Counted from the stretch's first letter, positions 1-7,471 are shown. The stretch is 35,298 nucleotides of DNA from Nitrospirae bacterium CG2_30_53_67 (GCA_001873285.1 MNYV01000125.1:1-35298), one strand, 5' to 3'. Notes: generated by a model not told the origin, from the sequence alone. Program-made: numbers and translations.

Positions 1-49
1 GGCGGTCTTTGTCGGCCGGACCCGGCTGATTGATAATGTTCTGGTTCAT
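1..49 (-). CDS. Possible 5' end of a gene leaving the window
   Basis: On the minus strand an ATG at 49-47 opens a reading frame without stops to the left edge (about 16 codons, starting MNQNIINQPGPADKDR). It lies downstream of maf in the same direction, so it could be the next gene of that transcript. The only ribosome-binding-like sequence is AAGG directly against the ATG, at the edge of the foldback element, and the frame is also open further upstream. Too short to identify. Confidence 0.3.
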   Translation of the reverse strand, partial: MNQNIINQPGPADKDR

Positions 50-53
50 CCTT

Positions 54-217
54 AGTGGTCCTGTTCGTAAATATGGTAACGTACCGAGAGGGTCGTAGGG
101 CGGTCTCATCAAGGCGCGCGACTGAGGTGTACCCCTGTGGTACGCCGCAAGGAGCGGAACGCTGAAGAGACCGCCCTACGGCACTCGAATGCGACCGTAT
201 TTACGAATAGGGCCACT
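54..217 (+). repeat. Foldback (MITE-like) element, copy 1
   Basis: A 164-bp element whose two ends are long imperfect inverted repeats (54-107 against 167-217, both ending AGTGG/CCACT). Between them is a smaller hairpin (GGTGTACC / GGTACGCC, closing through a G:U pair) and a conserved stretch around GCCGCAAGGAGCGGAACG. The right end stops 6 bases from the maf stop codon. A longer copy is at 10763-10948 and a deleted one at 5060-5122. No coding capacity. It could be a non-autonomous mobile element or a structured RNA or terminator-like repeat. Confidence 0.85.
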
Positions 218-222
218 TAGAA

Positions 223-798
223 TCAGAGGATCCTTACTCCCATCTCAGAAAGCATCTCGGTGAGCTTCATCATGGGAAGACCAACCACGTTGGTATAGCA
301 GCCTTGGATCCTTCGTACCAAGAGCATCCCCTTCCCCTGGATTCCGTAGGCGCCGGCCTTGTCCATGGGTTCACCGGTCGAGATGTAAGCCGAGATCTCC
401 CGGTCGGTCATCTCTTTGAAGAAGACCCGCGTGGTCTCTTGGCCGGTCATCATCTTGCCGCTTTCTGCTTCGATCAGGACCAGCGCCGTGATGACCTCAT
501 GGGACCTTCCGGAAAGTCTGCGCAGCATTTGGAATGCATCTTCCGGATCCTTGGGCTTGCCGAGAATCTCCCCGTCCAAGACAACGATGGTATCCGCTCC
601 GATGACGATCCCGGACGTAAGCCGGGAAGCCACGTCAGCCGCCTTTTCCCCGGCCAGGGTCCGTGCAACCTCAAGAGGCGATAAGCCGTCTTGATGCTCT
701 TCCTCAACGGAGCTGGGAATCACCTCAAAACGCAGTCCCACCTCTGCGAGCAGATCTCGACGACGCGGAGACGCGGAAGCCAGGATCAGTCTTTTCAT
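223..798 (-). CDS. maf: Maf-family nucleoside triphosphate pyrophosphatase
   Basis: A 191-residue protein, the normal Maf length. Maf proteins hydrolyse non-canonical or selected NTPs (dTTP/UTP types) to the monophosphate and pyrophosphate in the cytoplasm. The N-terminal signature SASPRRRDLL is present, as are the GADTIVVL segment with the catalytic Asp, the KP-x-D stretch, TTRVFF and the C-terminal DKAGAYGIQGKG loop. The start ATG is at 798. It stands alone on the minus strand, divergent from the M20 peptidase, with a foldback repeat directly after its stop. Which Maf substrate subgroup it belongs to cannot be settled by eye. Confidence 0.95.
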   Translation of the reverse strand: MKRLILASASPRRRDLLAEVGLRFEVIPSSVEEEHQDGLSPLEVARTLAGEKAADVASRLTSGIVIGADTIVVLDGEILGKPKDPEDAFQMLRRLSGRSHEVITALVLIEAESGKMMTGQETTRVFFKEMTDREISAYISTGEPMDKAGAYGIQGKGMLLVRRIQGCYTNVVGLPMMKLTEMLSEMGVRIL

Positions 799-1026
799 CA
801 GTATCCTTTAATTGACAAACCAATAAATTTTCTTTCCCATTCACACACCGAGCTCTCAGAATAATAAAAGTGCGACATCAAATCAATGGATTTTCTTTTT
901 TTTATTTTATGGGATGAATCTCATGGGGAAATATGTTATCTTTTCTTCAACGCATGATCCATATTACGGGTTGGCGCATGGGTCTTCAATCCTGCTCCAT
1001 ACCCTTTTTACAGGGACTATAAATTC

Positions 1027-2394
1027 ATGCCTTTAATCAACGAAAAAAGGTTGGACGAACATATCCGTTCCGTGAAGGAACCGTATGAAAAGAGTTTAGA
1101 ACGTTTGGTGGAAATCCCTACAGTCAGTTCCGACCCGGCATGCAAGCAAAATATCCGGAAGGCCGCGGTTTTGACGGCGGGAATCCTGAAATCGTTCGGC
1201 ATTCATGCGGAAGTTTTATGGACACCCGGCCATCCTGTGGTGATCGGGACCATGGGTACGAATAAAAAACATCGGACGGTTCTTATTTATAACCATCTGG
1301 ACGTGCAGCCTGCGGATCCATCGCAGTGGGACCAGGACCCATTCAAATTGACGATCCATGCCGGCCGATACGGCGGACGGGGCACGACCGACGACAAAGG
1401 CCCGGCCTTAACCGCCCTTTTTGCTGCAGCATACGCTCTGAAACAAGGGGTTCCCCTGAATTTCCGTTTTGTCTGGGAATTTGAAGAGGAGATCGGAAGC
1501 CCGAATTTTGAAAAAGCCATCCGATCAAGGAAAACCCTTCTCCAGGCCCATTCGATCATGGTTTCAGATACCGTCTGGGTCTTACGAAACAAACCCGCCA
1601 TCCCATACGGCATCCGGGGACTCCTGACCGCAAGCCTTTTTCTTGAAACCGGCAGCCGGGATGTTCATTCAGGATTGGCCGGAGGCGCGGCCAGGAACCC
1701 CATCGGAGAGCTTTGCAGGCTGATCACAGCGTGTTATGATCCTGTGACGGGCCGAGTGAAGATCCCCGGATTTTATGACGACATGCTGCCTCCAGGCAAG
1801 AAAGAACGGCGAAACTTCGAGGGGGTCGGCTTCAGGATTTCCGGCTTCAAGAAGGCGCATGGATTAAAGAAGATCCGTTTTGAGAAGACCGCACAGGTTC
1901 TAAACGCCATCTGGTTGAGGCCGACCTTCGAGGTTCACGGCATTGCAGGCGGATACACCGGGAAAGGGATCAAGACCGTGATCCCTCAAAAGGCAGAGGC
2001 CAAAATCAGCATGAGGCTGGTCCCGGGACAAGACCCGGGAAAAATCTTCTCTCAGTTTCGAGCTTTCGTAAAGGGTGAGAATCCTGACATCCATGTCCGT
2101 CCTGAAGCCTTTCTCGATCCCTATCTTTCCCCCGCAGATGGAGAGCACCTTCAAGCGGCTTCTGATGCCATGCAATTCGGATTTCAGAAAAAACCCGCCT
2201 TGATCCGGGAAGGAGGATCCATCGGGGCCGTGGTGAACCTAAATAAAATTTTTAAAATCCCTGTTATTTTCTTAGGACTCTCTCTCCCGGAACACGGGTA
2301 TCATGCGCCTAATGAATATTTTGAATGGACTCAGGTCACGGGAGGGATGCGAACCTTTGCACACTACTTTGAACGGATCAGCCGGATTATTTAG
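1027..2394 (+). CDS. M20-family metallo-dipeptidase
   Basis: A 455-residue zinc peptidase of the M20 family (ArgE/DapE/carnosinase-like). It should cleave dipeptides or related amide bonds in the cytoplasm. The two-metal site is visible: NHLDVQP (first His-x-Asp) near residue 90, the bridging Asp in GRGTTDDKGP, the catalytic and ligand Glu pair in EFEEEIGSP, the Asp of SDTVW, and the last His in EHGYHAPNE near the C-terminus. The dimerisation ('lid') domain lies between about residues 205 and 330. There is no signal peptide. The ribosome-binding site before the ATG is weak (CAGGGA). Length and motifs fit the dipeptidases annotated as M20/M25/M40 or Cys-Gly dipeptidase; the true substrate is unknown. 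Confidence 0.92.
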   Translation: MPLINEKRLDEHIRSVKEPYEKSLERLVEIPTVSSDPACKQNIRKAAVLTAGILKSFGIHAEVLWTPGHPVVIGTMGTNKKHRTVLIYNHLDVQPADPSQWDQDPFKLTIHAGRYGGRGTTDDKGPALTALFAAAYALKQGVPLNFRFVWEFEEEIGSPNFEKAIRSRKTLLQAHSIMVSDTVWVLRNKPAIPYGIRGLLTASLFLETGSRDVHSGLAGGAARNPIGELCRLITACYDPVTGRVKIPGFYDDMLPPGKKERRNFEGVGFRISGFKKAHGLKKIRFEKTAQVLNAIWLRPTFEVHGIAGGYTGKGIKTVIPQKAEAKISMRLVPGQDPGKIFSQFRAFVKGENPDIHVRPEAFLDPYLSPADGEHLQAASDAMQFGFQKKPALIREGGSIGAVVNLNKIFKIPVIFLGLSLPEHGYHAPNEYFEWTQVTGGMRTFAHYFERISRII

Positions 2395-2424
2395 CTGAGG
2401 GATCCGGATCCTGAAAGAACCGGT

Positions 2425-2859
2425 TTATCCCTTCTCTCTTTTTTGCTCTTGAACCTTGAGCCGGATCAGTTTGATATAGTCCATCACCCCGGCGATTTCC
2501 CGGTCCGGAAGATCCTCAATGATCTGAATGAGTTCTTCTTTCTTCCGGCTGAGTCTCGTATAACCGGGGATGCTCTCATGAAGCGAGCCGGGGAGGGGTT
2601 GCGCGCCTTCTCTCAAATCAGCGAGTCTTCGGTAATCCTCTTCATCCAGATACCCGGTCAATGTGTACAGGTAGGTGTAGTCCAATTTTAACGGCAAGGC
2701 CAGCTTTCTTAGGACCTGCGGGGTTGGGCGTTTTCTTTTCTTGTGGATGATCAGGGAGATCTCGGCTCGGGTCACGCCTGACAGGATCTCAAGTTTACGG
2801 AGTGACATCTTCGGACTGCGTCGTATGGCCTCCTTGATGATATCTCCCAGATTTTTCAT
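2425..2859 (-). CDS. XRE-type helix-turn-helix regulator
   Basis: A 144-residue DNA-binding protein. An N-terminal HTH_3/Cro-like domain (about residues 1-60) contains MSLRKLEILSGVTRAEISLI followed by a basic wing (HKKRKRPTPQVLRKLA). The C-terminal half is charged and probably helical, with no ligand domain I recognise. The start at 2859 (MKNLGD) is preferred because the domain begins there; an upstream ATG at 2886 would add nine residues but has no clear ribosome-binding site. It converges on the M20 peptidase. The split operator at 3377-3430 lies about 0.5 kb beyond its start and could be a target, but nothing in the sequence proves that. Confidence 0.8.
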   Translation of the reverse strand: MKNLGDIIKEAIRRSPKMSLRKLEILSGVTRAEISLIIHKKRKRPTPQVLRKLALPLKLDYTYLYTLTGYLDEEDYRRLADLREGAQPLPGSLHESIPGYTRLSRKKEELIQIIEDLPDREIAGVMDYIKLIRLKVQEQKREKG

Positions 2860-2971
2860 CGAGCAATTTTTTCCATTAAAATTCATTGATTTGATTTAAA
2901 AATTAAGGCTCTTCTCCCATGTAGTGGGTAAAAAGGGTTCGAGGATTCCAGGGTTCAAGGGTTCAAGTGAA

Positions 2972-3002
2972 CCCCGTTAGAGAGACGAGCTCTCTAACGG
3001 GG
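2972..3002. repeat. Perfect 13-bp hairpin
   Basis: CCCCGTTAGAGAG at 2972-2984 is exactly complementary to 2990-3002, with the five-base loop ACGAG. There is no T-run after it on either strand, so it is more likely an interspersed palindromic repeat than an intrinsic terminator. Confidence 0.8.
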
Positions 3003-3061
3003 TGAAATACTGAAACGCAAGCAAAATCTCCAGAGAAAAACACCGGCACCCTTAACCCCTA

Positions 3062-3215
3062 GTGTCGCGTCAACCTTGCAGTGCCTTTTGGTGTCACCCC
3101 CTCATCCTAACCTTCTCCCCATAGGGGAGAAGGGTTGTTTGAACGTCCTTCCCTTGGGGAGAGGACTGAGGTGAGAGGGAAAATGGGATACGTCATTTTA
3201 CACGTGACACGACAC
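3062..3215. repeat. CCCTCATCC/GGGGAGAAGG-type foldback repeat
   Basis: Terminal inverted repeats of 11 bp (3062-3072 and 3205-3215, one mismatch) enclose a perfect 10-bp stem with a 3-base loop (CCTTCTCCCC ATA GGGGAGAAGG, 3111-3133) and the flanking segments CCCCCTCATCC and GTGAGAGGG. The centre resembles a CCCTCACCCTAACC-type repeat that is widely scattered in bacterial genomes. No protein is encoded. Confidence 0.7.
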
Positions 3216-3376
3216 GAGGACCCTCGGCCTTTTATGTTTTAGCACTTCACTTGACCCCTGGAATCCTTGACCCCTTGACCCCTTATGTTTTCACCCACTC
3301 TTTTGGAGATGATCCAAAATTAATATAACATTAAAGAAACTCACGGAATATGAAAACCCCAATAGATGAACAATAA

Positions 3377-3430
3377 ATGGTTGACAATATAACTCCATAA
3401 AAGTATAATTGGATATATATTGTTAACCAT
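3377..3430. promoter_or_regulatory. Split operator flanking a promoter
   Basis: ATGGTTGACAATATA (3377-3391) and TATATTGTTAACCAT (3416-3430) are inverted repeats matching at 14 of 15 positions. The left arm covers the -35 box and the right arm begins at the expected transcription start. This placement is typical of a repressor-controlled promoter. The regulator is unknown; the XRE protein at 2425-2859 and the HTH protein at 3799-4998 are the nearest candidates. Confidence 0.65.
3381..3409 (+). promoter_or_regulatory. Consensus sigma70 promoter
   Basis: TTGACA at 3381-3386, a 17-base spacer and TATAAT at 3404-3409 give a full match to the sigma70 consensus. Transcription would start near 3416 and leave a leader of about 120 bases before the gene at 3536. 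It is the strongest promoter seen in the window and is embedded in an inverted repeat. Confidence 0.85.
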
Positions 3431-3535
3431 CGTCAGGCCGTGATTTTCCCGCATAATCCATTAGATACATCCTGACTTATCGGAACATTTTGAATGATCT
3501 TGAGCGTTGAATCAAGAAAGGAGAGCAGGTGAAAG

Positions 3536-3730
3536 ATGATGGAATGCCGTGACTGCGTGTTTCACAATCTGAACTGTTCAGGAGAAGAGGCGGTTTTCAT
3601 TCTTGAGGTCTTAATACGAATCCGGCCTGACATCGAATCATACTGTGCGCTTTTTGATTCTGTCAGAATCGAGGCGTACCGCCAGTTGCAGGAATACCTC
3701 AGCGCACAGTCTCATGGGCCTGAAGATTGA
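3536..3730 (+). CDS. Small cysteine-containing protein, unknown function
   Basis: A 64-residue protein beginning MMECRDCVFHNLNCSGEE, with cysteines at about positions 4, 7 and 14 and a fourth near position 37 (SYCALF). The CxxC plus a further Cys near the N-terminus could bind a metal, but no family is recognised. The rest is predicted helical. A good ribosome-binding site (AAGGAGAGC) precedes either of two adjacent ATGs (3536 or 3539). It is the first gene after the consensus promoter and probably shares a transcript with the gene at 3799, 68 bases downstream. Confidence 0.6.
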   Translation: MMECRDCVFHNLNCSGEEAVFILEVLIRIRPDIESYCALFDSVRIEAYRQLQEYLSAQSHGPED

Positions 3731-3798
3731 GAAGAAATTTCCAAGGCGGATATTTGAAAAACAAAGTCTGAATAAAGATCATTCATTGAGGCTGCGGT

Positions 3799-4998
3799 AT
3801 GCATTCACCTCTCGGTTTTTGGTTGATATTGAATGATTATCTCGACGGCACAAAATCACAAAAAAGGCGCTCCCTTTCGAGGCTTGTGGAGGCGGTTTCA
3901 AAGATTCCTTCCGCCGCCTCGATGCTCATGGATATACTAAGACCCCTTTCTGAGGATCATATCTCGGAACTCCTGCTCTCGATCGCCCAAAGGCTGGACC
4001 TTGAGATCCACAAAGTGACATGGGATCGGGAAGATTTTCAAAACGTGATGATCAATACGATCCGGTTCTACTCATCTGCGAATCAACTCGTAAAAGCGCT
4101 GCGGGAAAAAAGAGACCCTCCGAATCTTCACAGGCCTGCCCGATCCGCCGAATCCCCTGATCTTAACGGACTCTGGTCCAGAGAAAAGATCCGCGAGGCG
4201 CTGATCCAAATCTATCTGGAGAAAAAATGCAGCCGCAAGGCCGCGGCTGAGTCTCTCCTGACAACGTCTGCAGATCTGCGTCTCAGGATCTTCCCGCGCT
4301 TTGGGATCATTGAGAAAGCGCTGCAAAGGAGATGGATCGAGGATGCCGTGCTCGAATGTCCGGAAAAAATCGGAGAGGCGGCAGAGAGGCTCGGCATGAG
4401 CAGCCAAACCTTGAGAAAGAAGCTTAAGAAATACGGAATCCAAAGGCCCTTGCCGCCTAAAAAGATCCTGCATAAATTGGTGGACCGGCTCCCTGTTGTC
4501 CAGTGGTTCGAGGAGATGCATCACGGCACCGCTGAAACCACGGCAAAAGATTACAAATTTCGAAAATATTGTCTTCTCTTTTTCGGCTGCGTGGACAGGC
4601 TTTTTAACAAGGAATTTCGAACGGAAGAAGAGAAAAAATATATCCTGCGGTCATTGAGGCAATCCGCGAGCAGGAACCGGCGCCGAATTCATATTCTCTA
4701 CGATCAGCTTTTTGCCAGGCCGATCCCTTTCGATATCACAAAGGCTACGCGATACAAGTTCTGTAAAAGCATTCTCTATGAGATTTTTAAGTCACGATCT
4801 TCCGATGGAATGTTTGTGGATATCCTGCCGTCAGGAGATCCAAAGATGGATGAGATGATCTTATCACTTATGGTCTGGGCCCTGCGTCACTGGACCGAAA
4901 AGCCTATAAATTGGAAGGACTACCGCCGATGCGTCAGAACCGGACATCCTGTGCCGGATGTCCAAGAGAACCCTTCTCCTCTGCCGCGTCTTGCCTGA
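3799..4998 (+). CDS. Putative DNA-binding protein with two Fis-like HTH stretches
   Basis: A 399-residue protein of unknown family. Residues about 130-170 (REKIREALIQIYLEKKCSRKAAAE...) and 185-220 (IGEAAERLGMSSQTLRKKLKKYGI) both look like Fis/HTH_8-type helix-turn-helix segments of the kind ending NtrC-family activators. No AAA+ or receiver domain is present. The C-terminal 180 residues are basic and helical with no motif I know. The ATG at 3799 has GAGG eight bases upstream; TTG codons at 3823 and 3829 are alternatives. Probably cotranscribed with the small gene at 3536. A transcription regulator is likely, but its target and any ligand are unknown. A degenerate foldback repeat lies about 60 bases after the stop. 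Confidence 0.65.
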   Translation: MHSPLGFWLILNDYLDGTKSQKRRSLSRLVEAVSKIPSAASMLMDILRPLSEDHISELLLSIAQRLDLEIHKVTWDREDFQNVMINTIRFYSSANQLVKALREKRDPPNLHRPARSAESPDLNGLWSREKIREALIQIYLEKKCSRKAAAESLLTTSADLRLRIFPRFGIIEKALQRRWIEDAVLECPEKIGEAAERLGMSSQTLRKKLKKYGIQRPLPPKKILHKLVDRLPVVQWFEEMHHGTAETTAKDYKFRKYCLLFFGCVDRLFNKEFRTEEEKKYILRSLRQSASRNRRRIHILYDQLFARPIPFDITKATRYKFCKSILYEIFKSRSSDGMFVDILPSGDPKMDEMILSLMVWALRHWTEKPINWKDYRRCVRTGHPVPDVQENPSPLPRLA

Positions 4999-5059
4999 AC
5001 GTATCCGGTTCGACCGGCTCACAGCCCTGAACTTGCCGAAGGGGCCGGTTTCTCTTAAC

Positions 5060-5122
5060 GGCCCTATTTTTCAATACGGCGGCATTCAATCGCCATACAC
5101 CTTATGGACGAACAGGACCCAT
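5060..5122 (-). repeat. Foldback element, degenerate copy 3 (middle deleted)
   Basis: A 63-bp remnant in which only the two terminal arms of the foldback element remain, in reverse orientation. GGCCCTATT...AATACGG...GCATTC (5060-5092) matches the right arm of copy 1, and ...TTATGGACGAACAGGACC (about 5099-5119) matches its left arm. The arms can still pair with each other. It lies about 60 bases after the stop of the 3799-4998 gene and just past the 3' end of the small gene at 5132. Confidence 0.6.
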
Positions 5123-5131
5123 TAGAAGGAT

Positions 5132-5248
5132 TTACTTCTTCCGGTTTCTTCTCTTTGACGCCAGGGTCACCATATCGGATTTATTCCGATCCATTTTGGC
5201 CCTTTTCTTGGCTGTTTTAATCTTTCTCTTACGGGTCTTGGATGCCAA
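5132..5248 (-). CDS. Very small, highly basic protein
   Basis: A 38-residue reading frame beginning (M)ASKTRKRKIKTAKKRAKMD and ending RRNRKK, with about 40% Lys/Arg. The TTG at 5248 is preferred because GGAGG lies five bases before it; an ATG at 5260 would add four residues. It starts 26 bases after the stop of the acylphosphatase gene on the same strand, so it is probably the last gene of that operon. The composition suggests RNA or ribosome binding, like small basic ribosome-associated proteins, but no family is recognised. Confidence 0.55.
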   Translation of the reverse strand: MASKTRKRKIKTAKKRAKMDRNKSDMVTLASKRRNRKK

Positions 5249-5274
5249 CTCACCCTCCATCAGGTTTCAATCCC

Positions 5275-5571
5275 CTATCCATGTAGAATCCGAAAAGTTT
5301 TAAATTCTCCGGTATAGGGTTCTTCAGACATGTCAACATGGTTCACTTCGGCATAAGGAGGACCCTTCCGACACCATTTTGTAAACTCATAAAGGGTCTC
5401 TCCATCCCCTTCAGCCAGGACCTCCACGCTCCCATCGGCAAGATTCCTGACCCATCCTGTCAGGCTGCATCGAACGGCTTCCTCTTGTGTGCCGGCCCGG
5501 AAAAAGACTCCTTGAACCCTGCCATGAATAAGCAATCTTACTCGTTGTTTTTTTGCAGAAGCCATGATCAT
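5275..5571 (-). CDS. acyP: Acylphosphatase
   Basis: A 98-residue enzyme hydrolysing acyl phosphates (for example carbamoyl or 1,3-bisphosphoglyceryl phosphate) to the acid and phosphate. The diagnostic segments are present: GRVQGVFFR with the phosphate-binding Arg, and GWVRNLADGSVEV with the catalytic Asn. The fold region covers almost the whole chain, about residues 8-98. The first ATG (5571) has GAGG 12 bases upstream; a second in-frame ATG two codons later is possible. It starts 20 bases after the tatA stop and is followed by a tiny basic gene. Confidence 0.95.
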   Translation of the reverse strand: MIMASAKKQRVRLLIHGRVQGVFFRAGTQEEAVRCSLTGWVRNLADGSVEVLAEGDGETLYEFTKWCRKGPPYAEVNHVDMSEEPYTGEFKTFRILHG

Positions 5572-5591
5572 TTAAAAAAAGATCCTCGGAA

Positions 5592-5789
5592 CTATTTCTT
5601 ATTCTCAGTCTCAATCTTTTTTTCTTTCTCCGGGGTCACATCGATTTCATCTTCGCCTTTGGTGGCTTTTTTAAAATTCTTGATCCCTTTTCCTATGCTG
5701 GTCCCGATCTCAGGAAGCTTCCCTGCGCCGAAAAGAACCAATACGATGACAAGGATGATCAAGAGCTCCATCCATCCCAATCCGAACAT
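5592..5789 (-). CDS. tatA: Twin-arginine translocase subunit TatA/E
   Basis: A 65-residue inner-membrane protein that assembles the channel of the Tat system for export of folded, often cofactor-containing proteins. It shows one N-terminal transmembrane helix ([15 protein letters not shown]), the hinge [10 protein letters not shown] with the conserved Phe-Gly, an amphipathic helix ([14 protein letters not shown]), and a charged tail. The ribosome-binding site AAGGAGCG precedes the ATG. No tatC is adjacent. It sits 29 bases downstream of the mobA-like gene, in keeping with Tat export of molybdoenzymes. Confidence 0.95.
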   Translation of the reverse strand: MFGLGWMELLIILVIVLVLFGAGKLPEIGTSIGKGIKNFKKATKGEDEIDVTPEKEKKIETENKK

Positions 5790-5818
5790 ATGTCGCTCCT
5801 TGGAGGCTGCTGCCCTCT

Positions 5819-6427
5819 TTAATGGGTTTCGGAAAACTCCAATTTCAGGGCCTGGTACTCGTCCGGTGTATTGATATTCCGAATTGAACGAAGTTCAGGG
5901 TCAAATCGGACCATCTCCTTTTCCGCAATATACCTCACATGAAGGGAACTCACCAACTCGTGCAGGCTCCGTCTCCCCTGCCTCAGATGCCGCTCCATGG
6001 CGGACAGGCAATCCTTTTTATAAACGGCATGCAACGGATGGATCCGGGATCCTGGCCCCCTTTTCTCATCATGGATGACCGGTATAACCGCATCATATCC
6101 ATGGGCCAGATTCATCATATATTGAACCAAATCTCTTCGTATCAGGGGCATATCGCATGCCGCACAAAAATTTATTTCATCTTTGGCAGCCGCAACTCCT
6201 GTAAAAATTCCTGTGAGAGGCCCCCGCTCAGGCAGAAAATCCACCACCGTTCGTACAGGGAAGCCGGAATAAAGATCGGGTTCTCTGGTGACAATCATCA
6301 GTTCATTAAAGAGAGGAGCCAACGCCTCTATGACGGCCCATATGAACATTCTCCCCTTGCATGTCAGGAAGGCCTTGTTCCAGCCCATCCTTCTGTTTTC
6401 ACCTCCGGAAAGAATGATGCCCGCCAA
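5819..6427 (-). CDS. mobA: Molybdenum cofactor guanylyltransferase (MobA-like)
   Basis: A 202-residue nucleotidyltransferase. MobA attaches GMP to molybdopterin to make the guanine dinucleotide form of the cofactor in the cytoplasm. The N-terminus [19 protein letters not shown] is the nucleotide-binding signature (LxGGxSxRMGxxK), and the metal-binding Asp lies in AACDMPLI near residue 90. The C-terminus NINTPDEY is typical of the family. The start is a TTG at 6427 with GGAG seven bases upstream; no in-frame ATG is better placed. A MobA/CTP-type (MocA) specificity cannot be excluded. Confidence 0.88.
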   Translation of the reverse strand: MAGIILSGGENRRMGWNKAFLTCKGRMFIWAVIEALAPLFNELMIVTREPDLYSGFPVRTVVDFLPERGPLTGIFTGVAAAKDEINFCAACDMPLIRRDLVQYMMNLAHGYDAVIPVIHDEKRGPGSRIHPLHAVYKKDCLSAMERHLRQGRRSLHELVSSLHVRYIAEKEMVRFDPELRSIRNINTPDEYQALKLEFSETH

Positions 6428-6465
6428 ATGTTTTCTCCATCGTCAGAAACAGCCCTGCATGGGCG

Positions 6466-6825
6466 TTACTTCATCTCCCTCACCTTAAGAAGCGACGTGA
6501 CTCCCTTCACTCCGCTCACACCCCTGGCAATGGTCATGGCCCTGTCGATCTCATCCTGGGAACGGACATAGCCGGAAAGGGTAACCTCCCCGAGGTTGGT
6601 ATCCACATCGATATTCAAGGCGCGTATATATGGATCCTGCAAGAGTCTTGTCTTGATGGATGCAGTAATCAAGGAATCATCGAACGCCTCCGGTATGGTT
6701 TTCTGATCCGTCCCCATCTTATAACCTGCCGTAGCCGCGCCTCCGATTAAGAGGGCTTCGCAACCCATGGTGAGAAAGGAGATCAGTAAAATCAAGGCGG
6801 TCATATTTCTAAGTTTTACACGCAT
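6466..6825 (-). CDS. BON-domain lipoprotein
   Basis: A 119-residue exported protein. Residues 1-21 form a lipoprotein signal (hydrophobic ALILLISFL followed by lipobox LTMGC). Residues about 50-118 form one BON domain (DDSLITASIKTRLLQDP..., VDTNLGEVTLSGYVRSQDE), a fold found in OsmY and in secretin-associated proteins that is thought to bind phospholipid membranes. The conserved Gly of LSGYV is present. It is the first gene of a minus-strand operon running through mobA, tatA and acyP, with a clear promoter upstream. Confidence 0.88.
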   Translation of the reverse strand: MRVKLRNMTALILLISFLTMGCEALLIGGAATAGYKMGTDQKTIPEAFDDSLITASIKTRLLQDPYIRALNIDVDTNLGEVTLSGYVRSQDEIDRAMTIARGVSGVKGVTSLLKVREMK

Positions 6826-6883
6826 GCTCTCTCTCCCAAATCAGCAGGTTATATTGCAAACAGCACCCTTGCCGGTTCTGTGA

Positions 6884-6912
6884 AAGATAGCAATTTTCTT
6901 TATAATTGTCAA
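6884..6912 (-). promoter_or_regulatory. Sigma70 promoter for the BON-mobA-tatA operon
   Basis: On the minus strand TTGACA (6912-6907), a 17-base spacer and TATCTT (6889-6884). It lies about 60 bases upstream of the lipoprotein ATG. It is divergent from the promoter at 6943-6971. Confidence 0.75.
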
Positions 6913-6942
6913 TGCCATTTCAATGCTGCAGCGCCTCATCTC

Positions 6943-6971
6943 TTGACACCTCTTTCTCCCTCTGTTATTCT
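6943..6971 (+). promoter_or_regulatory. Sigma70 promoter for the yidD-TPR pair
   Basis: TTGACA at 6943-6948, a 17-base spacer and TATTCT at 6966-6971. The predicted transcription start is about 17 bases before the ATG at 6995, leaving just enough leader for the GAGGAG ribosome-binding site. Confidence 0.75.
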
Positions 6972-6994
6972 GAATCCGCTTTTTGAGGAGAAAT

Positions 6995-7468
6995 ATGAAT
7001 CCCCTTGGGTTCGGCGTCATATTCGCGCTTCTTTCCGTGACCATCCCTTCTTATTCTGCCACGATCAACTGGGGTCCCTGGTCGGAAAATAAAGAAGCCC
7101 CTGTTATCGGAGAGGGATCGCCCTGTGATGAAAAAACAGAACCGGACGCCTGGAATCCTTTCGTTCGCTTCCTGGGCGGGGCTGTTCACGTTTTCCAGCA
7201 GTACATTTCTCCGGTTGACGGAGACCGGTGTTCCATGGCCCCGACGTGCTCACATTACAGTATCCAGGCCCTGCAAAAGCATGGAGCTTCCCTGGGGTTC
7301 ATGATGAGTGCGGACCGGATCGTGCATGAATATGAAGAACAGCGGTTTGTCCCTGTTCTCCGGGATGGCATGAGATCCCGGTTTTACGATCCGATCGAGA
7401 ATAATGATTTCTGGTTTGCCGAAGCGGTCCGTCACGACCCTCCTGAATCGCGCCGAACCGGGGAGTAG
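6995..7468 (+). CDS. YidD-domain protein with export signal
   Basis: A 157-residue protein. Residues about 1-19 (MNPLGFGVIFALLSVTIPSYSA) are a signal peptide. Residues about 55-100 carry the YidD signature: FQQYISPVDGDRCSMAPTCS and HYSIQALQKHG. YidD is normally an 80-residue cytoplasmic-face membrane protein that helps YidC insert proteins, so the signal peptide and the long C-terminal tail are unusual. The start at ATG 6995 is chosen over an in-frame TTG at 6983 because GAGGAG lies just before it. The stop codon abuts the start of the TPR gene, implying coupled translation. Confidence 0.8.
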   Translation: MNPLGFGVIFALLSVTIPSYSATINWGPWSENKEAPVIGEGSPCDEKTEPDAWNPFVRFLGGAVHVFQQYISPVDGDRCSMAPTCSHYSIQALQKHGASLGFMMSADRIVHEYEEQRFVPVLRDGMRSRFYDPIENNDFWFAEAVRHDPPESRRTGE

Positions 7469-7471
7469 GTG

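Larger units (their letters stand above)
2923..3299. repeat. Nested inverted-repeat intergenic element
   Basis: A gene-free 377-bp stretch built of nested inverted repeats. The outer arms are 2923-2971 and 3246-3299; both read AGTGGGT..., then GGATTCCAGGG and repeated GGTCAAGG/GGTTCAAGG units. Inside are a separate 13-bp hairpin (2972-3002) and an inner inverted repeat (3062-3215). No ORF with coding character is present. It looks like repeats inserted into repeats. Confidence 0.75.

Noticed and set aside
5003-5050. GGTTCGACCGGCTCAC...CTGAAC segment as a distinct repeat
   Set aside because: It resembles the scattered TTCGACAGGCTCAG-type repeat seen in many genomes, but only one degenerate copy is in the window, so it is not listed as a feature.
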